From Gammaproteobacteria bacterium (lineage in GTDB: Bacteria > Pseudomonadota > Gammaproteobacteria > Xanthomonadales > SZUA-36): a stretch of DNA of 64,000 bases. The stretch lies in contig JAJRUM010000058.1 in assembly GCA_024277815.1 (NCBI GenBank), forward strand, positions 1 through 64,000, given 5' to 3'. Both the position numbers and the translations under genes were made by a program. Shown in pieces: positions 37,135 through 44,601 of the stretch (its first letter is position 1; each line of letters opens with the position of its first letter). A model generated the notes under the pieces. The model saw only the letters and a list, made by a program, of their open reading frames with translations. It was not told the DNA's origin and made no database searches.

Positions 37135-37473
37135 ATGGCTAAATCAGACAAACAGAAACTGTTCCGGGTTGCTTTTTTGAATCACGGCAAGGTCTATGAG
37201 CTCTTTTGTAGTGGTGTCTGCAGTAGCGGTTTATTGGGTTTTGTGGAAGTAACCGGCCTTGTGTTCGGGGAAAAAGATTCCCTGGTTGTTGACCCGACTG
37301 AAGAAAAAATGCGTGACGAATTTGATGGTGTTGAGGTTTTACACTTGCCGATGCACAGCGTGCTGCGGGTGGAACAGGTTTGCAAGAAAGGCCAGGCCGT
37401 GATCCGTGACCGGGAAAGCGGCGAGAAAGTCACACCATTCCCAATCCCCCCGGGCAGTCGCACACGCCCCTAG
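37135..37473 (+). CDS. DUF1820 family protein
   Basis: A 112-aa soluble protein of a family common in Pseudomonas and relatives, with no known function. It begins FRVAFLNHGKVYELFC and contains the conserved GFVEVTGLVFGE and PFPIPPGS stretches. It is the last plus-strand gene before the convergent ctpA. The 13-bp gap between them has only a weak GGCAG/CTGCC hairpin. Confidence 0.85.
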   Translation: MAKSDKQKLFRVAFLNHGKVYELFCSGVCSSGLLGFVEVTGLVFGEKDSLVVDPTEEKMRDEFDGVEVLHLPMHSVLRVEQVCKKGQAVIRDRESGEKVTPFPIPPGSRTRP

Positions 37474-37486
37474 CAGTCGGGCAGGT

Positions 37487-38776
37487 TTAGCTGCCGGGTT
37501 TGAGCAGATCGACACCTTTTAACAGAATCAGCGCCTGGTACAGTGCATAGTCGTCAGCCGCACTCACTTCAGAATTGAATGCCCCGGCATGCGTTTCTGG
37601 CTCACCGTCAAGATGGTGGTCGAGATCAACCTCGCGTTTATGCACATCTTTGCTGTCAATAATTTTCAACGCCGGCAACTCGACATCCGGCTGAATGCCC
37701 TCAGCCTGTATCGAGCGGCCTGAAGGGGTGTAATAACGCGCGGTCGTCAGGCGTATGCCAGCACCATTGCGCAGATTCAGTACCGATTGTACCGAGCCCT
37801 TGCCCAAGGTTCTTTCGCCGACAATGACCGCGCGCTCGTGATCCTGCAAGGCGCCGGCCAGTACCTCAGAGGCCGACGCAGAGCCTCGATTTACCAGCAC
37901 CACAATGGGTGTATCCGGCAACCATTGCCCGGGGTGTGCAGAGTATTCAAGCTGGTTTTCCGACCGTCCGCGGGTGAATACGATCTTGCCCTGGTCAAGA
38001 AAGCCGTCGGCTATTGTGACGGCCGGTTTGAGTACGCCACCCGGGTTGCTGCGCAAATCCAGCACCACGCCTGTCATCGGGCCGCCGTGTAAATCCTGCA
38101 TATACGCGATCTGTTCCTTCAGTTCATCAGCACTCTTACGGGTGAAATGGGTGATCTGAAAATACCCGAAGTCCGTGTCCAGTGGGCGACTGAATACACT
38201 GGCAACGGGAACGTAATCACGCGTCAGCGTATGTTCTGATACCTCGCCATTTTCATGTTCAACGGTCACAGCGACTTCAGTGCCGGCCTCGCCACGCAGG
38301 GTGCTGATGGCCTCGCGCAGATTTCCACCGCGCACGCTTTTGTGGTCGATGGCCGTGATAATGTCCCCGGCAACCAGGCCGGCGCGGGACGCAGCGCCGT
38401 CATCCATGATGCTCATGACTTTAATGTGCTTGTCCTTGATGGCGACTTCGACCCCAATACCGCTGTAGCGGCCGCGGGAGTCGTCATCAAGCTGGCGGAA
38501 TTCATCGGCTTCCATATAGGCGGAATGCGGGTCCAGTTTGGACAGCATGCCCCTGATCGCAGCATTCATCAGGGTGTGGTCATCCACTTCTTCAACGAAG
38601 TTAGCGCGTATCTGGTTAAAAACATCCGTGAAGGTGCGCAGGTCAGCCAGTGACAGCTGCGCCCGGGTGGCTGTAGTCTCTTCGTTGGCGGTTTTCTCAG
38701 CAGGTGCCTCAGCCGCACTTAGCAGCGTGGCGACGGGCAGTAGCAGCAGTATTGTGTAGTGGCATAATCGCTTCAT
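37487..38776 (-). CDS. ctpA: Carboxy-terminal processing protease CtpA (S41 family)
   Basis: Periplasmic serine protease that trims cell-wall enzymes and other substrates. It has a signal peptide (HYTILLLLPVATLLSAAEA), a PDZ domain (about 100-180; GIGVEVAIKDKHIKV, AGLVAGDIITAID) and the S41 core with the catalytic serine in NRGSASASEVLAGAL and lysine in GERTLGKGSVQ. The track starts at TTG 38782; ATG 38776 has GGAAA eight bases upstream and gives 429 aa. It follows envC in the run gpmI-envC-ctpA, an order common in gammaproteobacteria. Confidence 0.94.
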   Translation of the reverse strand: MKRLCHYTILLLLPVATLLSAAEAPAEKTANEETTATRAQLSLADLRTFTDVFNQIRANFVEEVDDHTLMNAAIRGMLSKLDPHSAYMEADEFRQLDDDSRGRYSGIGVEVAIKDKHIKVMSIMDDGAASRAGLVAGDIITAIDHKSVRGGNLREAISTLRGEAGTEVAVTVEHENGEVSEHTLTRDYVPVASVFSRPLDTDFGYFQITHFTRKSADELKEQIAYMQDLHGGPMTGVVLDLRSNPGGVLKPAVTIADGFLDQGKIVFTRGRSENQLEYSAHPGQWLPDTPIVVLVNRGSASASEVLAGALQDHERAVIVGERTLGKGSVQSVLNLRNGAGIRLTTARYYTPSGRSIQAEGIQPDVELPALKIIDSKDVHKREVDLDHHLDGEPETHAGAFNSEVSAADDYALYQALILLKGVDLLKPGS

Positions 38777-38795
38777 AATCAATTTCCAGGCAATG

Positions 38796-39953
38796 TTATC
38801 GGTCTAACCAGGCGGCCGGGTCCAGTGCCTTGCCGTTTTTGCGGATTTCAAAATACAGCCCGGTACCGTTGCGGGGAGTGGTGCCCACCGTGCTGATAAC
38901 AGCACCGGGCTGTACCCAGTCTCCGACCTCGTGTAACAGGCTCTCATTGTTACTATACAGGCTCATAAAGCCGTCGCCATGGTCGATGATCATCAACAGA
39001 CCATAGCCGCGCAGCCAGTCGGAGAATGCCACCCGTCCATAGGCAATGTTATTCACCTCGCTGCCGGCAGCTGCACTGATCAGCCATCCCTGCCAGCGCA
39101 GCCCGGCGGACCGGGGCTGGCCATAAGCATGCTTGACGCGGCCCTTTAGCGGCAGTGGCAACTTACCCTTGAGGGCGCCCGGTCCGAGTTGTTTGCCCAG
39201 GTCTGCCGGAATGTCAGCCAGCACGTTTGAGAGTTTCTCCAACAAGGTTTCCAGGTCTCTTCTGTCCTGCTGTAATTCGGCGAGCAAGGCTTCCTGCGAG
39301 CCGATCAGGCTGGCCAGGCTGTCAACGATGGCCTGGCGTTCCCGGCGTTGCGACTTGATCTCGTCCAGCACCTGTTGCTGGTTCCTTTGAACCTCATCCA
39401 GGGCTGACAGTTCCGTGTTGATTTTCAGCTGCATCGCATCAAGGGTCTGCAGCACCTGCCGCAGCTCAAGAATTTGTCGCGCCTGCGAGCGGCTAAAATA
39501 GTCATAGTAGGCCAGTGTGCGGGAAAATGCCGCCGGACTGTCCTGGTTGAGAACCAGCTTCAGGCGGGATTCCCGGCCGAGGCGATAGGCCGCCATAATC
39601 TGGGCTGTGAGTGCTTCCTTGCGTTGGTCCAGGCTGTTCAGGTAGGACCGTTGCTCCGCATTTAACCGTGCCAGTTCACGTTTGTGGCCCTGGCGGGTTG
39701 CATCCAGCTCGCGCAGTGCCAGCGCGCTGGCCTGAATGTTAAGATCGGCCGCCTTGAGCAGTTGCTGCTCGCCGGTATACGACTGGCGTTTGTTTGCCAG
39801 GTTTTTTCGCAAGGCATCTATCTCGGTCTCCACGCGTTGCAGCCGGGAAGTGGCTTCAGCCCGGGTCAACCCCTCATCTGCCCGGGCTGCGAACCCACCG
39901 AACACAAGCCAACCGGCCAGGCCTGTCGTGATTAAAGTTTTGCAATGCACCAC
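38796..39953 (-). CDS. envC: Murein hydrolase activator EnvC (degenerate M23/LytM domain)
   Basis: Periplasmic activator of the amidases AmiA/AmiB at the septum, controlled by FtsEX. The 385-aa protein has a signal peptide (TTGLAGWLVFGGFAARA), a long coiled coil (about 30-250) and a C-terminal LytM fold (YGLLMIIDHGDGFMSLYSN). The first zinc-ligand motif of active M23 peptidases is lost (LRWQGWLI replaces HxGxD), as expected for a regulator without peptidase activity. FtsX, its membrane partner, is at the left end of this window. Confidence 0.93.
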   Translation of the reverse strand: MVHCKTLITTGLAGWLVFGGFAARADEGLTRAEATSRLQRVETEIDALRKNLANKRQSYTGEQQLLKAADLNIQASALALRELDATRQGHKRELARLNAEQRSYLNSLDQRKEALTAQIMAAYRLGRESRLKLVLNQDSPAAFSRTLAYYDYFSRSQARQILELRQVLQTLDAMQLKINTELSALDEVQRNQQQVLDEIKSQRRERQAIVDSLASLIGSQEALLAELQQDRRDLETLLEKLSNVLADIPADLGKQLGPGALKGKLPLPLKGRVKHAYGQPRSAGLRWQGWLISAAAGSEVNNIAYGRVAFSDWLRGYGLLMIIDHGDGFMSLYSNNESLLHEVGDWVQPGAVISTVGTTPRNGTGLYFEIRKNGKALDPAAWLDR

Positions 39954-39956
39954 CGG

Positions 39957-41525
39957 TTAATTCCGGGTCGTGGCGTTGCTGGCAACCTTCAGAAGTGAGT
40001 GGCCGGTCATTTGTGCCGGAGGCGTAATGCCGAGGAGGTAAAGCATGGTTGGCGCGATGTCTTTCAACGCACCACCACTCGCCACCTGCGCGCGGCGACC
40101 GTAGTACACCAGCGGCACCGGGTTGGTCGTATGTGCTGTGTGTTTCTGGCCGCTGCGGCTGTCTGTCATTTGTTCAACGTTGCCATGATCTGCTGTGACC
40201 AGCAACTCGCCGCCGGTCGACTGTATGGCATTGAAGACCACGCCCAGGCACTTATCGACGGCCGCCACGGCCGCGATAGCTGCTGTCAGGCTACCGGTAT
40301 GGCCAACCATGTCGGGATTGGCCACGTTACAGATAATGACATCAAATTTACCACCACGTATGGACTTGTCCAGCTCCTCCGAAAGCTTGCCAGCACTCAT
40401 CTGTGGCTGTAAATCATAGGTCGCCACATCCGGTGACGGCACCAGCAACCGTTGCTCAGCAGGGTAGGGCGACTCCTCCCCGCCGTTGAAGAAAAAGGTT
40501 ACGTGGGCATATTTTTCTGTTTCAGCAATACGCAGCTGTGCCAGGCCATTGTCGGCCAGGCATTCACCGAGCAGGCCTTCCAGCCGTTCCGGCGGGAAGG
40601 CAACGGCCGCCGGCAGACCCTGTAAATACCGGGTCATGCAGACGAACGCAGAAAGTTGTGGCTGGCTGCGCTGAAAGCCGGAAAAATCTGTTTGCACGAA
40701 CGCCTGGCTGATTTCGCGGGCGCGATCGGAACGGAAGTTAATAAAGATGATGGCGTCATTGGTGCTGACACCTGTGTAGTCATCAATGACCGTCGGGCTG
40801 ACGAATTCATCATCCTCACCCCGCTCATAGGCACTCTGCAGTGCGCTCTCTGCCGTTGTGCTGCTGTATGCTCCCCGGCCGTTGGCCAGTGCTTGCCAGG
40901 CCTTTTCTACCCGCTCCCAGCGCTGATCCCGATCCATGGCGTAGTAGCGGCCACAGACTACTCCATAAGCAGCATTGTCATAAGAATCGAGGCACGCCTG
41001 CATGTTGTCGATGGAAGGGCCTGCACTGCGGGGCGGTGTATCGCGTCCATCCAGAAAGGCGTGGACCCTGATGTTATGGGCGCCCTGTTCAACTGCCATG
41101 CGCACCACGGCCAGGAAGTGATCTTCGTGGGAGTGGACGCCACCGGGAGACAGCAGGCCCATGATGTGCAAGGTGGAAGCGTTATCGCGACTGGCATCGA
41201 TGGCTTTGCGCAGTGCGGCATTGTCTTCCAGGCTGCCATCTTCAACCGCCTTGCTGATACGGGTGTAGTCCTGGTACACCACGCGCCCGGCGCCAATATT
41301 CATGTGCCCGACTTCTGAATTACCCATCTGGCCGGCTGGCAGGCCGACCGATTCGCCGGAGGTTTCAATGGTGGTATGACAACCTATGTCGTTGAGCAGG
41401 TCCCAGCACGGTGTGTCAGCCAGGCTGATGGCGTTGTCAGGCGCGTCCTCTCTTGCGCCCCAGCCATCCAGTATCATGAGTACCAGCGGACCGGTCATTG
41501 GTATTTGTTTTTTACTGCTGATCAT
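39957..41525 (-). CDS. gpmI: 2,3-bisphosphoglycerate-independent phosphoglycerate mutase
   Basis: Interconverts 3- and 2-phosphoglycerate in glycolysis, using two metal ions and a serine nucleophile. The alkaline-phosphatase-fold motifs are clear: LMILDGWGARED, the catalytic serine in GNSEVGHMNIGAGR, HSHEDH, RDTPPRSA and TADHGNVEQM. The track starts at 41582, but the extra 19 residues are not family-like; ATG 41525 (MISSKKQIPMTGP) gives 522 aa, near the usual 510-515. MTGP at 41498 is an alternative start. Confidence 0.95.
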   Translation of the reverse strand: MISSKKQIPMTGPLVLMILDGWGAREDAPDNAISLADTPCWDLLNDIGCHTTIETSGESVGLPAGQMGNSEVGHMNIGAGRVVYQDYTRISKAVEDGSLEDNAALRKAIDASRDNASTLHIMGLLSPGGVHSHEDHFLAVVRMAVEQGAHNIRVHAFLDGRDTPPRSAGPSIDNMQACLDSYDNAAYGVVCGRYYAMDRDQRWERVEKAWQALANGRGAYSSTTAESALQSAYERGEDDEFVSPTVIDDYTGVSTNDAIIFINFRSDRAREISQAFVQTDFSGFQRSQPQLSAFVCMTRYLQGLPAAVAFPPERLEGLLGECLADNGLAQLRIAETEKYAHVTFFFNGGEESPYPAEQRLLVPSPDVATYDLQPQMSAGKLSEELDKSIRGGKFDVIICNVANPDMVGHTGSLTAAIAAVAAVDKCLGVVFNAIQSTGGELLVTADHGNVEQMTDSRSGQKHTAHTTNPVPLVYYGRRAQVASGGALKDIAPTMLYLLGITPPAQMTGHSLLKVASNATTRN

Positions 41526-41715
41526 GCAACACCCATATATTTTTGCCTGGTACCTTGCAAATTCAAACCTGTGCCACCACATGACAGGGGCGCGCCGGCG
41601 GCTTATTTGACGGTGGTGAGAAAATTAAATTCGCACCGGCATGATGGTAGATATATTATTTCACATCAACCGCTTTGTCGCTTTGATTGCTTGAAATTTG
41701 CCAGGAGTACCAACC

Positions 41716-42141
41716 TTGGAACAATTGATTGAATTTGCAGGTAACCACGGACCCCTGTTCGCCGGGTTTGCCGTTGTGTTGCTGTTGATAGTCTGGACGG
41801 AGATCGCCCGCTTTACACGTGGTTACCAGGAACTCACACCGGCGCAGGCGGTGCAAAAAATGAACCAGGCGGAAACGGTCGTGCTGGATATCTCTTCATC
41901 AGGAGACTTCTCCAAGGGCCATCTCAGCGGTGCTATCAATATTGGCCTGTCCCGGATCAGTGATTCCGACCCGGAAGTCAGCAAGATAAAAAGCAGCCCA
42001 TTGCTGGTGGTGTGCAAAAATGGCAATACGGCTCACCAGGCGGCAGCCCGGCTGGTCAAACTTGGCGCTACAGACGTGGCGGTCCTCAAAGGCGGGATCA
42101 CCCAGTGGCAGTCAGACCAGTTTCCGCTGGCTTCCAATTAA
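41716..42141 (+). CDS. Membrane-anchored rhodanese-like protein
   Basis: A protein of 141 aa with an N-terminal helix (LFAGFAVVLLLIVWTEI) and one rhodanese domain with the active-site cysteine in VVCKNGNTA. It would carry sulfur as a persulfide, or act as a redox relay, at the inner membrane. The track begins at TTG 41698; the TTG at 41716 is better, since AGGAG (41703-41707) stands eight bases before it. Genes of this type often precede secB in gammaproteobacteria; no glutaredoxin grxC gene lies between them here. Confidence 0.88.
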   Translation: MEQLIEFAGNHGPLFAGFAVVLLLIVWTEIARFTRGYQELTPAQAVQKMNQAETVVLDISSSGDFSKGHLSGAINIGLSRISDSDPEVSKIKSSPLLVVCKNGNTAHQAAARLVKLGATDVAVLKGGITQWQSDQFPLASN

Positions 42142-42243
42142 TCAGTAATCTGGTCTTTCAGATAGCGTAATGAGATAATTTTCCTTCGCTGCCCGTGAAA
42201 TAACGGGCGACGGCAACATTCAGACTTAAAGAGAACCACGATC

Positions 42244-42750
42244 ATGGCAGAAGAACAGACTCCGGAAGCCGCTACAGAAGAGCAGCAGGCAGCACAATTT
42301 CAGCTCCAGAAACTTTATATGAAAGATGTTTCTTTCGAGCTACCTAACGCACCGCAGATTTTTCAGGACGATGGGCAGGTTGAGATAAAAATGAACCTTG
42401 CCCAGCGCGTGGATCAGCTTGCAGATGGCGTTCATGAGGTGGTTTTGACCGTCACGGTTACCGCTAACCTTGGTGAGAAAACGGCCTACCTGGCTGAAGT
42501 TCAGCAGGCTGGAATTTTCGCAATTTCCGGCTTGAATGAACAGGCAACGCACGCCGCGGTCAATACGCTTTGCCCGCATACACTGTTCCCGTATGCACGC
42601 CGCGCCATCACTGACCTGGTGGCCGATGGTGGTTTCCCGCCGCTGGTGCTGCAACCGATCAACTTTGATCAGATCTATACCCAGCGTATGCAGGAAGCAC
42701 AGGCACAGACCAACGGTGCAGGAGAGATGGAAGTTCAGGGTAACGCCTGA
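42244..42750 (+). CDS. secB: Protein-export chaperone SecB
   Basis: Tetrameric cytosolic chaperone that keeps precursors unfolded and passes them to SecA. The 168-aa protein has the SecB core (FQLQKLYMKDVSFELPNAP, LFPYARRAITDLVADGGFPPL) and an acidic start. A small hairpin (GCCCGT-GAAATA-ACGGGC, 42191-42208) lies in the leader. gpsA follows 8 bp later, the usual order. Confidence 0.97.
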   Translation: MAEEQTPEAATEEQQAAQFQLQKLYMKDVSFELPNAPQIFQDDGQVEIKMNLAQRVDQLADGVHEVVLTVTVTANLGEKTAYLAEVQQAGIFAISGLNEQATHAAVNTLCPHTLFPYARRAITDLVADGGFPPLVLQPINFDQIYTQRMQEAQAQTNGAGEMEVQGNA

Positions 42751-42758
42751 TTCCCCCG

Positions 42759-43769
42759 GTGGCTGATGCGCCCGTCATCGCTGTGCTGGGGGCAGGTTCC
42801 TGGGGAACCGCCCTGGCGCTGCAACTGGATCGCAGCGGTTCCCACAGTATTCTGTGGGGCCGTGACGCGGAATATATCGCGCAGATCCGTTCCAGTCGAT
42901 GCAACCGTCGCTATTTACCGGACATTGACCTGCCGGCATCCATTCAACTGGAGGCCGATATTGGTACGGCGGTTCAGGCAGCAGACCATGTGCTGCTGGC
43001 CACGCCGAGTTACGCTTTTGCAGCAACGATTGAAACCATTCGCAGCACACTGGTGCCCGGCCAGGGTGTAGCCTGGGCCTGCAAAGGCTTCGAGCTGGGC
43101 AGTGGCCGTTTATTGCACCAGGTGGCGACTGAACTGCTGCCGGCGGGTACGCCGCAGGCTATCGTCACCGGACCCTCATTTGCTATCGAAGTTGCCCGGG
43201 ACCTGCCCACCGCAGTGACCGTCGCAGGCACCGATATGCAGTTTACCCGGACCCTGGCCGCAGCCTTGCACGGTGGGCGTTTTCGCGCCTATACCTGCGA
43301 TGACATGGTGGGTGCCGAGCTGGGTGGGGCAGCCAAGAACGTGATGGCTGTTGCGACGGGTATCTGTGACGGCATGAAGTTGGGCGACAATGCCCGTGCT
43401 GCGCTGATTACCCGGGGGCTGGCGGAAATGATGCGCCTCGGTGCAGCCTTGCAGGCAAAGCCTGAAACCCTGATGGGACTGGCGGGAGCGGGTGACCTTA
43501 TACTGACCTGCACCGGTGATCTGTCACGCAACCGGCAGTTGGGGCTGTTACTCGGCCAGGGTGCAAGCGTGCAGCAGGCACTGGAAGAAATTGGCCAGGT
43601 GGTTGAAGGCGTTAACAGCGCCGCCGAAGTACAGCGCCTGGCAGCGCAGCATGGTATCAATATGCCAATTTCCGAACAGGTAAACGGCATCATCCACAAA
43701 CATTGGAGCCCGGTCGAGGGCGTCGCCCGCTTAATGGCCAGAGAGCAGAAAGCGGAACATATCAGCTGA
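42759..43769 (+). CDS. gpsA: Glycerol-3-phosphate dehydrogenase [NAD(P)+]
   Basis: Makes sn-glycerol 3-phosphate for phospholipid synthesis. The 336-aa protein starts at GTG 42759 and has the dinucleotide motif VLGAGSWGTALA, ATPSYAF, the catalytic lysine in ELGGAAKNVMAVA and the GLAGAGDLILTCTG segment. It closely follows secB and ends 8 bp before the convergent trmL. Confidence 0.97.
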   Translation: MADAPVIAVLGAGSWGTALALQLDRSGSHSILWGRDAEYIAQIRSSRCNRRYLPDIDLPASIQLEADIGTAVQAADHVLLATPSYAFAATIETIRSTLVPGQGVAWACKGFELGSGRLLHQVATELLPAGTPQAIVTGPSFAIEVARDLPTAVTVAGTDMQFTRTLAAALHGGRFRAYTCDDMVGAELGGAAKNVMAVATGICDGMKLGDNARAALITRGLAEMMRLGAALQAKPETLMGLAGAGDLILTCTGDLSRNRQLGLLLGQGASVQQALEEIGQVVEGVNSAAEVQRLAAQHGINMPISEQVNGIIHKHWSPVEGVARLMAREQKAEHIS

Positions 43770-43777
43770 CGGGTATT

Positions 43778-44239
43778 TCAGCGGTTACGGGGGAACCCCA
43801 GTTGCCGCAAGGCTTCATATAATCCTATCGCCACGGTATTCGACAGATTCAGGCTGCGGGAGTCGTCTGCCATCGGCAGGCGCAGGCAATATTCGTCGCC
43901 AGCCTCGGTTAGTACCCCGGTGGGCAGTCCGCGGGTTTCCGGCCCGAACAGCAGGCCGTCGCCCGTCTGAAAGTCTGCCTGGTCGTAACGCCGTTGCCCG
44001 CGCGTGCTGAAAGCCCAGATTCGCATCTCCGGAAACTTCGACCTGAACGCATTCCAGCTGACATGCTGCTGTACACAGGCCATCGCCGCGTAGTCCAGTC
44101 CGGCACGCTTCACCCGGCTGTGATCCAGTTGGAACCCAAGTGGCCCAACCAGGTGAAGACTGGCACCGGTATTGGCGCACAGCCGGATAATATTGCCCGT
44201 GTTAGGTGGGATCTCCGGCTGGTAGAGGATGATGTGCAA
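43778..44239 (-). CDS. trmL: tRNA (cytidine/uridine-34-2'-O)-methyltransferase TrmL
   Basis: SPOUT-family enzyme that methylates the wobble ribose of some leucine tRNAs. The 153-aa protein has the signature YQPEIPPNTGNIIRLCANTG, the knot motif FGPETRGLP and the C-terminal RSLNLSNTVAIGLYEALRQ. The start appears to be TTG 44239, since an in-frame stop lies four codons upstream; a 17-aa reading frame with a good Shine-Dalgarno ends just before it. Confidence 0.95.
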   Translation of the reverse strand: MHIILYQPEIPPNTGNIIRLCANTGASLHLVGPLGFQLDHSRVKRAGLDYAAMACVQQHVSWNAFRSKFPEMRIWAFSTRGQRRYDQADFQTGDGLLFGPETRGLPTGVLTEAGDEYCLRLPMADDSRSLNLSNTVAIGLYEALRQLGFPRNR

Positions 44240-44241
44240 GT

Positions 44242-44295
44242 TCAGTCTTCAGCGCATGCTGCGAAGTAAAAAACGGGCTTTAAATAGCGTTTCAT
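44242..44295 (-). CDS. Possible 17-aa leader peptide before trmL
   Basis: ATG 44295 follows TATGGAGATTCACC, a good Shine-Dalgarno, and reads MKRYLKPVFYFAACAED before a TGA. The stop is 2 bases from the trmL TTG, which would allow coupling to that weak start. No homologue is known to me; it may be chance. Confidence 0.3.
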   Translation of the reverse strand: MKRYLKPVFYFAACAED

Positions 44296-44322
44296 TGGTG
44301 AATCTCCATATTTTTTAAATTT

Positions 44323-44411
44323 TGCGACAAAGCGAAAGCCTGAGTTACCAACGCTTGTGTGCCTCTCTTACAGGACGCCGAGCCGATGAAAAACGTCGCA
44401 GGTTTTGTAAG
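44323..44411. ncRNA. Possible structured RNA element between trmL and nrdJa
   Basis: Outer arms TGCGAC (44323-44328) and GTCGCA (44395-44400) are perfectly complementary and enclose AAGCG/CGCTT (44330-44334 / 44352-44356). CTTACA (44367-44372) in the enclosed loop pairs with TGTAAG (44406-44411) beyond the outer stem, as in a pseudoknot. The strand is uncertain. It matches no riboswitch consensus I know. Confidence 0.25.
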
Positions 44412-44513
44412 CGTATGAATTAGCGAAAATATTGGTGAAGTATAGCTGAATACCCTACTTGTTGATCCACATTTGACAGTCTTGGTTCCGGTCGGTATCG
44501 TTGAGCACCGAAA

Positions 44514-44529
44514 ACACAAGATATTGTGT
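44514..44529. promoter_or_regulatory. NrdR box 1
   Basis: ACACAAGATATTGTGT matches the 16-bp NrdR palindrome (ACACwATATATwGTGT) at all but one position. It lies 32 bp, three helical turns, upstream of a second box, the standard arrangement for NrdR repression of ribonucleotide reductase genes. Confidence 0.85.
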
Positions 44530-44545
44530 TTCGAGAGCGGGGGAG

Positions 44546-44561
44546 GCACAATAACTTGTGT
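44546..44561. promoter_or_regulatory. NrdR box 2
   Basis: GCACAATAACTTGTGT matches 13 of 16 NrdR positions and abuts the TATAAT element at 44563, so a bound repressor would block RNA polymerase. Confidence 0.78.
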
Positions 44562-44562
44562 C

Positions 44563-44568
44563 TATAAT
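44563..44568 (+). promoter_or_regulatory. Probable -10 element of nrdJa promoter
   Basis: A consensus TATAAT 34 bp before the nrdJa ATG, right after NrdR box 2. No consensus -35 is seen at 17 bp. Confidence 0.55.
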
Positions 44569-44601
44569 CAAATAAAACCAAAAGATTATGCAGGATAATT
44601 C

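Larger units (their letters stand above)
44240..44601. other. Divergent intergenic region, trmL / nrdJa
   Basis: This 362-bp AT-rich gap holds no gene I can support except a possible 17-codon frame. Its nrdJ-proximal end has two NrdR boxes and a TATAAT. Its middle (44323-44411) has nested complementary segments that could fold. The ORF-track entries here (85 aa and 62 aa, minus) have no recognisable features. I found no cobalamin-riboswitch B12 box. Confidence 0.6.

Noticed and set aside
44292-44549. 85-aa minus-strand ORF before nrdJa
   Set aside because: Low-complexity composition, no Shine-Dalgarno, no family resemblance; it also covers the NrdR box 1 region.
44240-44601. Cobalamin riboswitch upstream of the B12-dependent reductase
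   Set aside because: I could not find the B12 box or the conserved core motifs. B12 riboswitches also usually control the B12-independent reductase rather than nrdJ.
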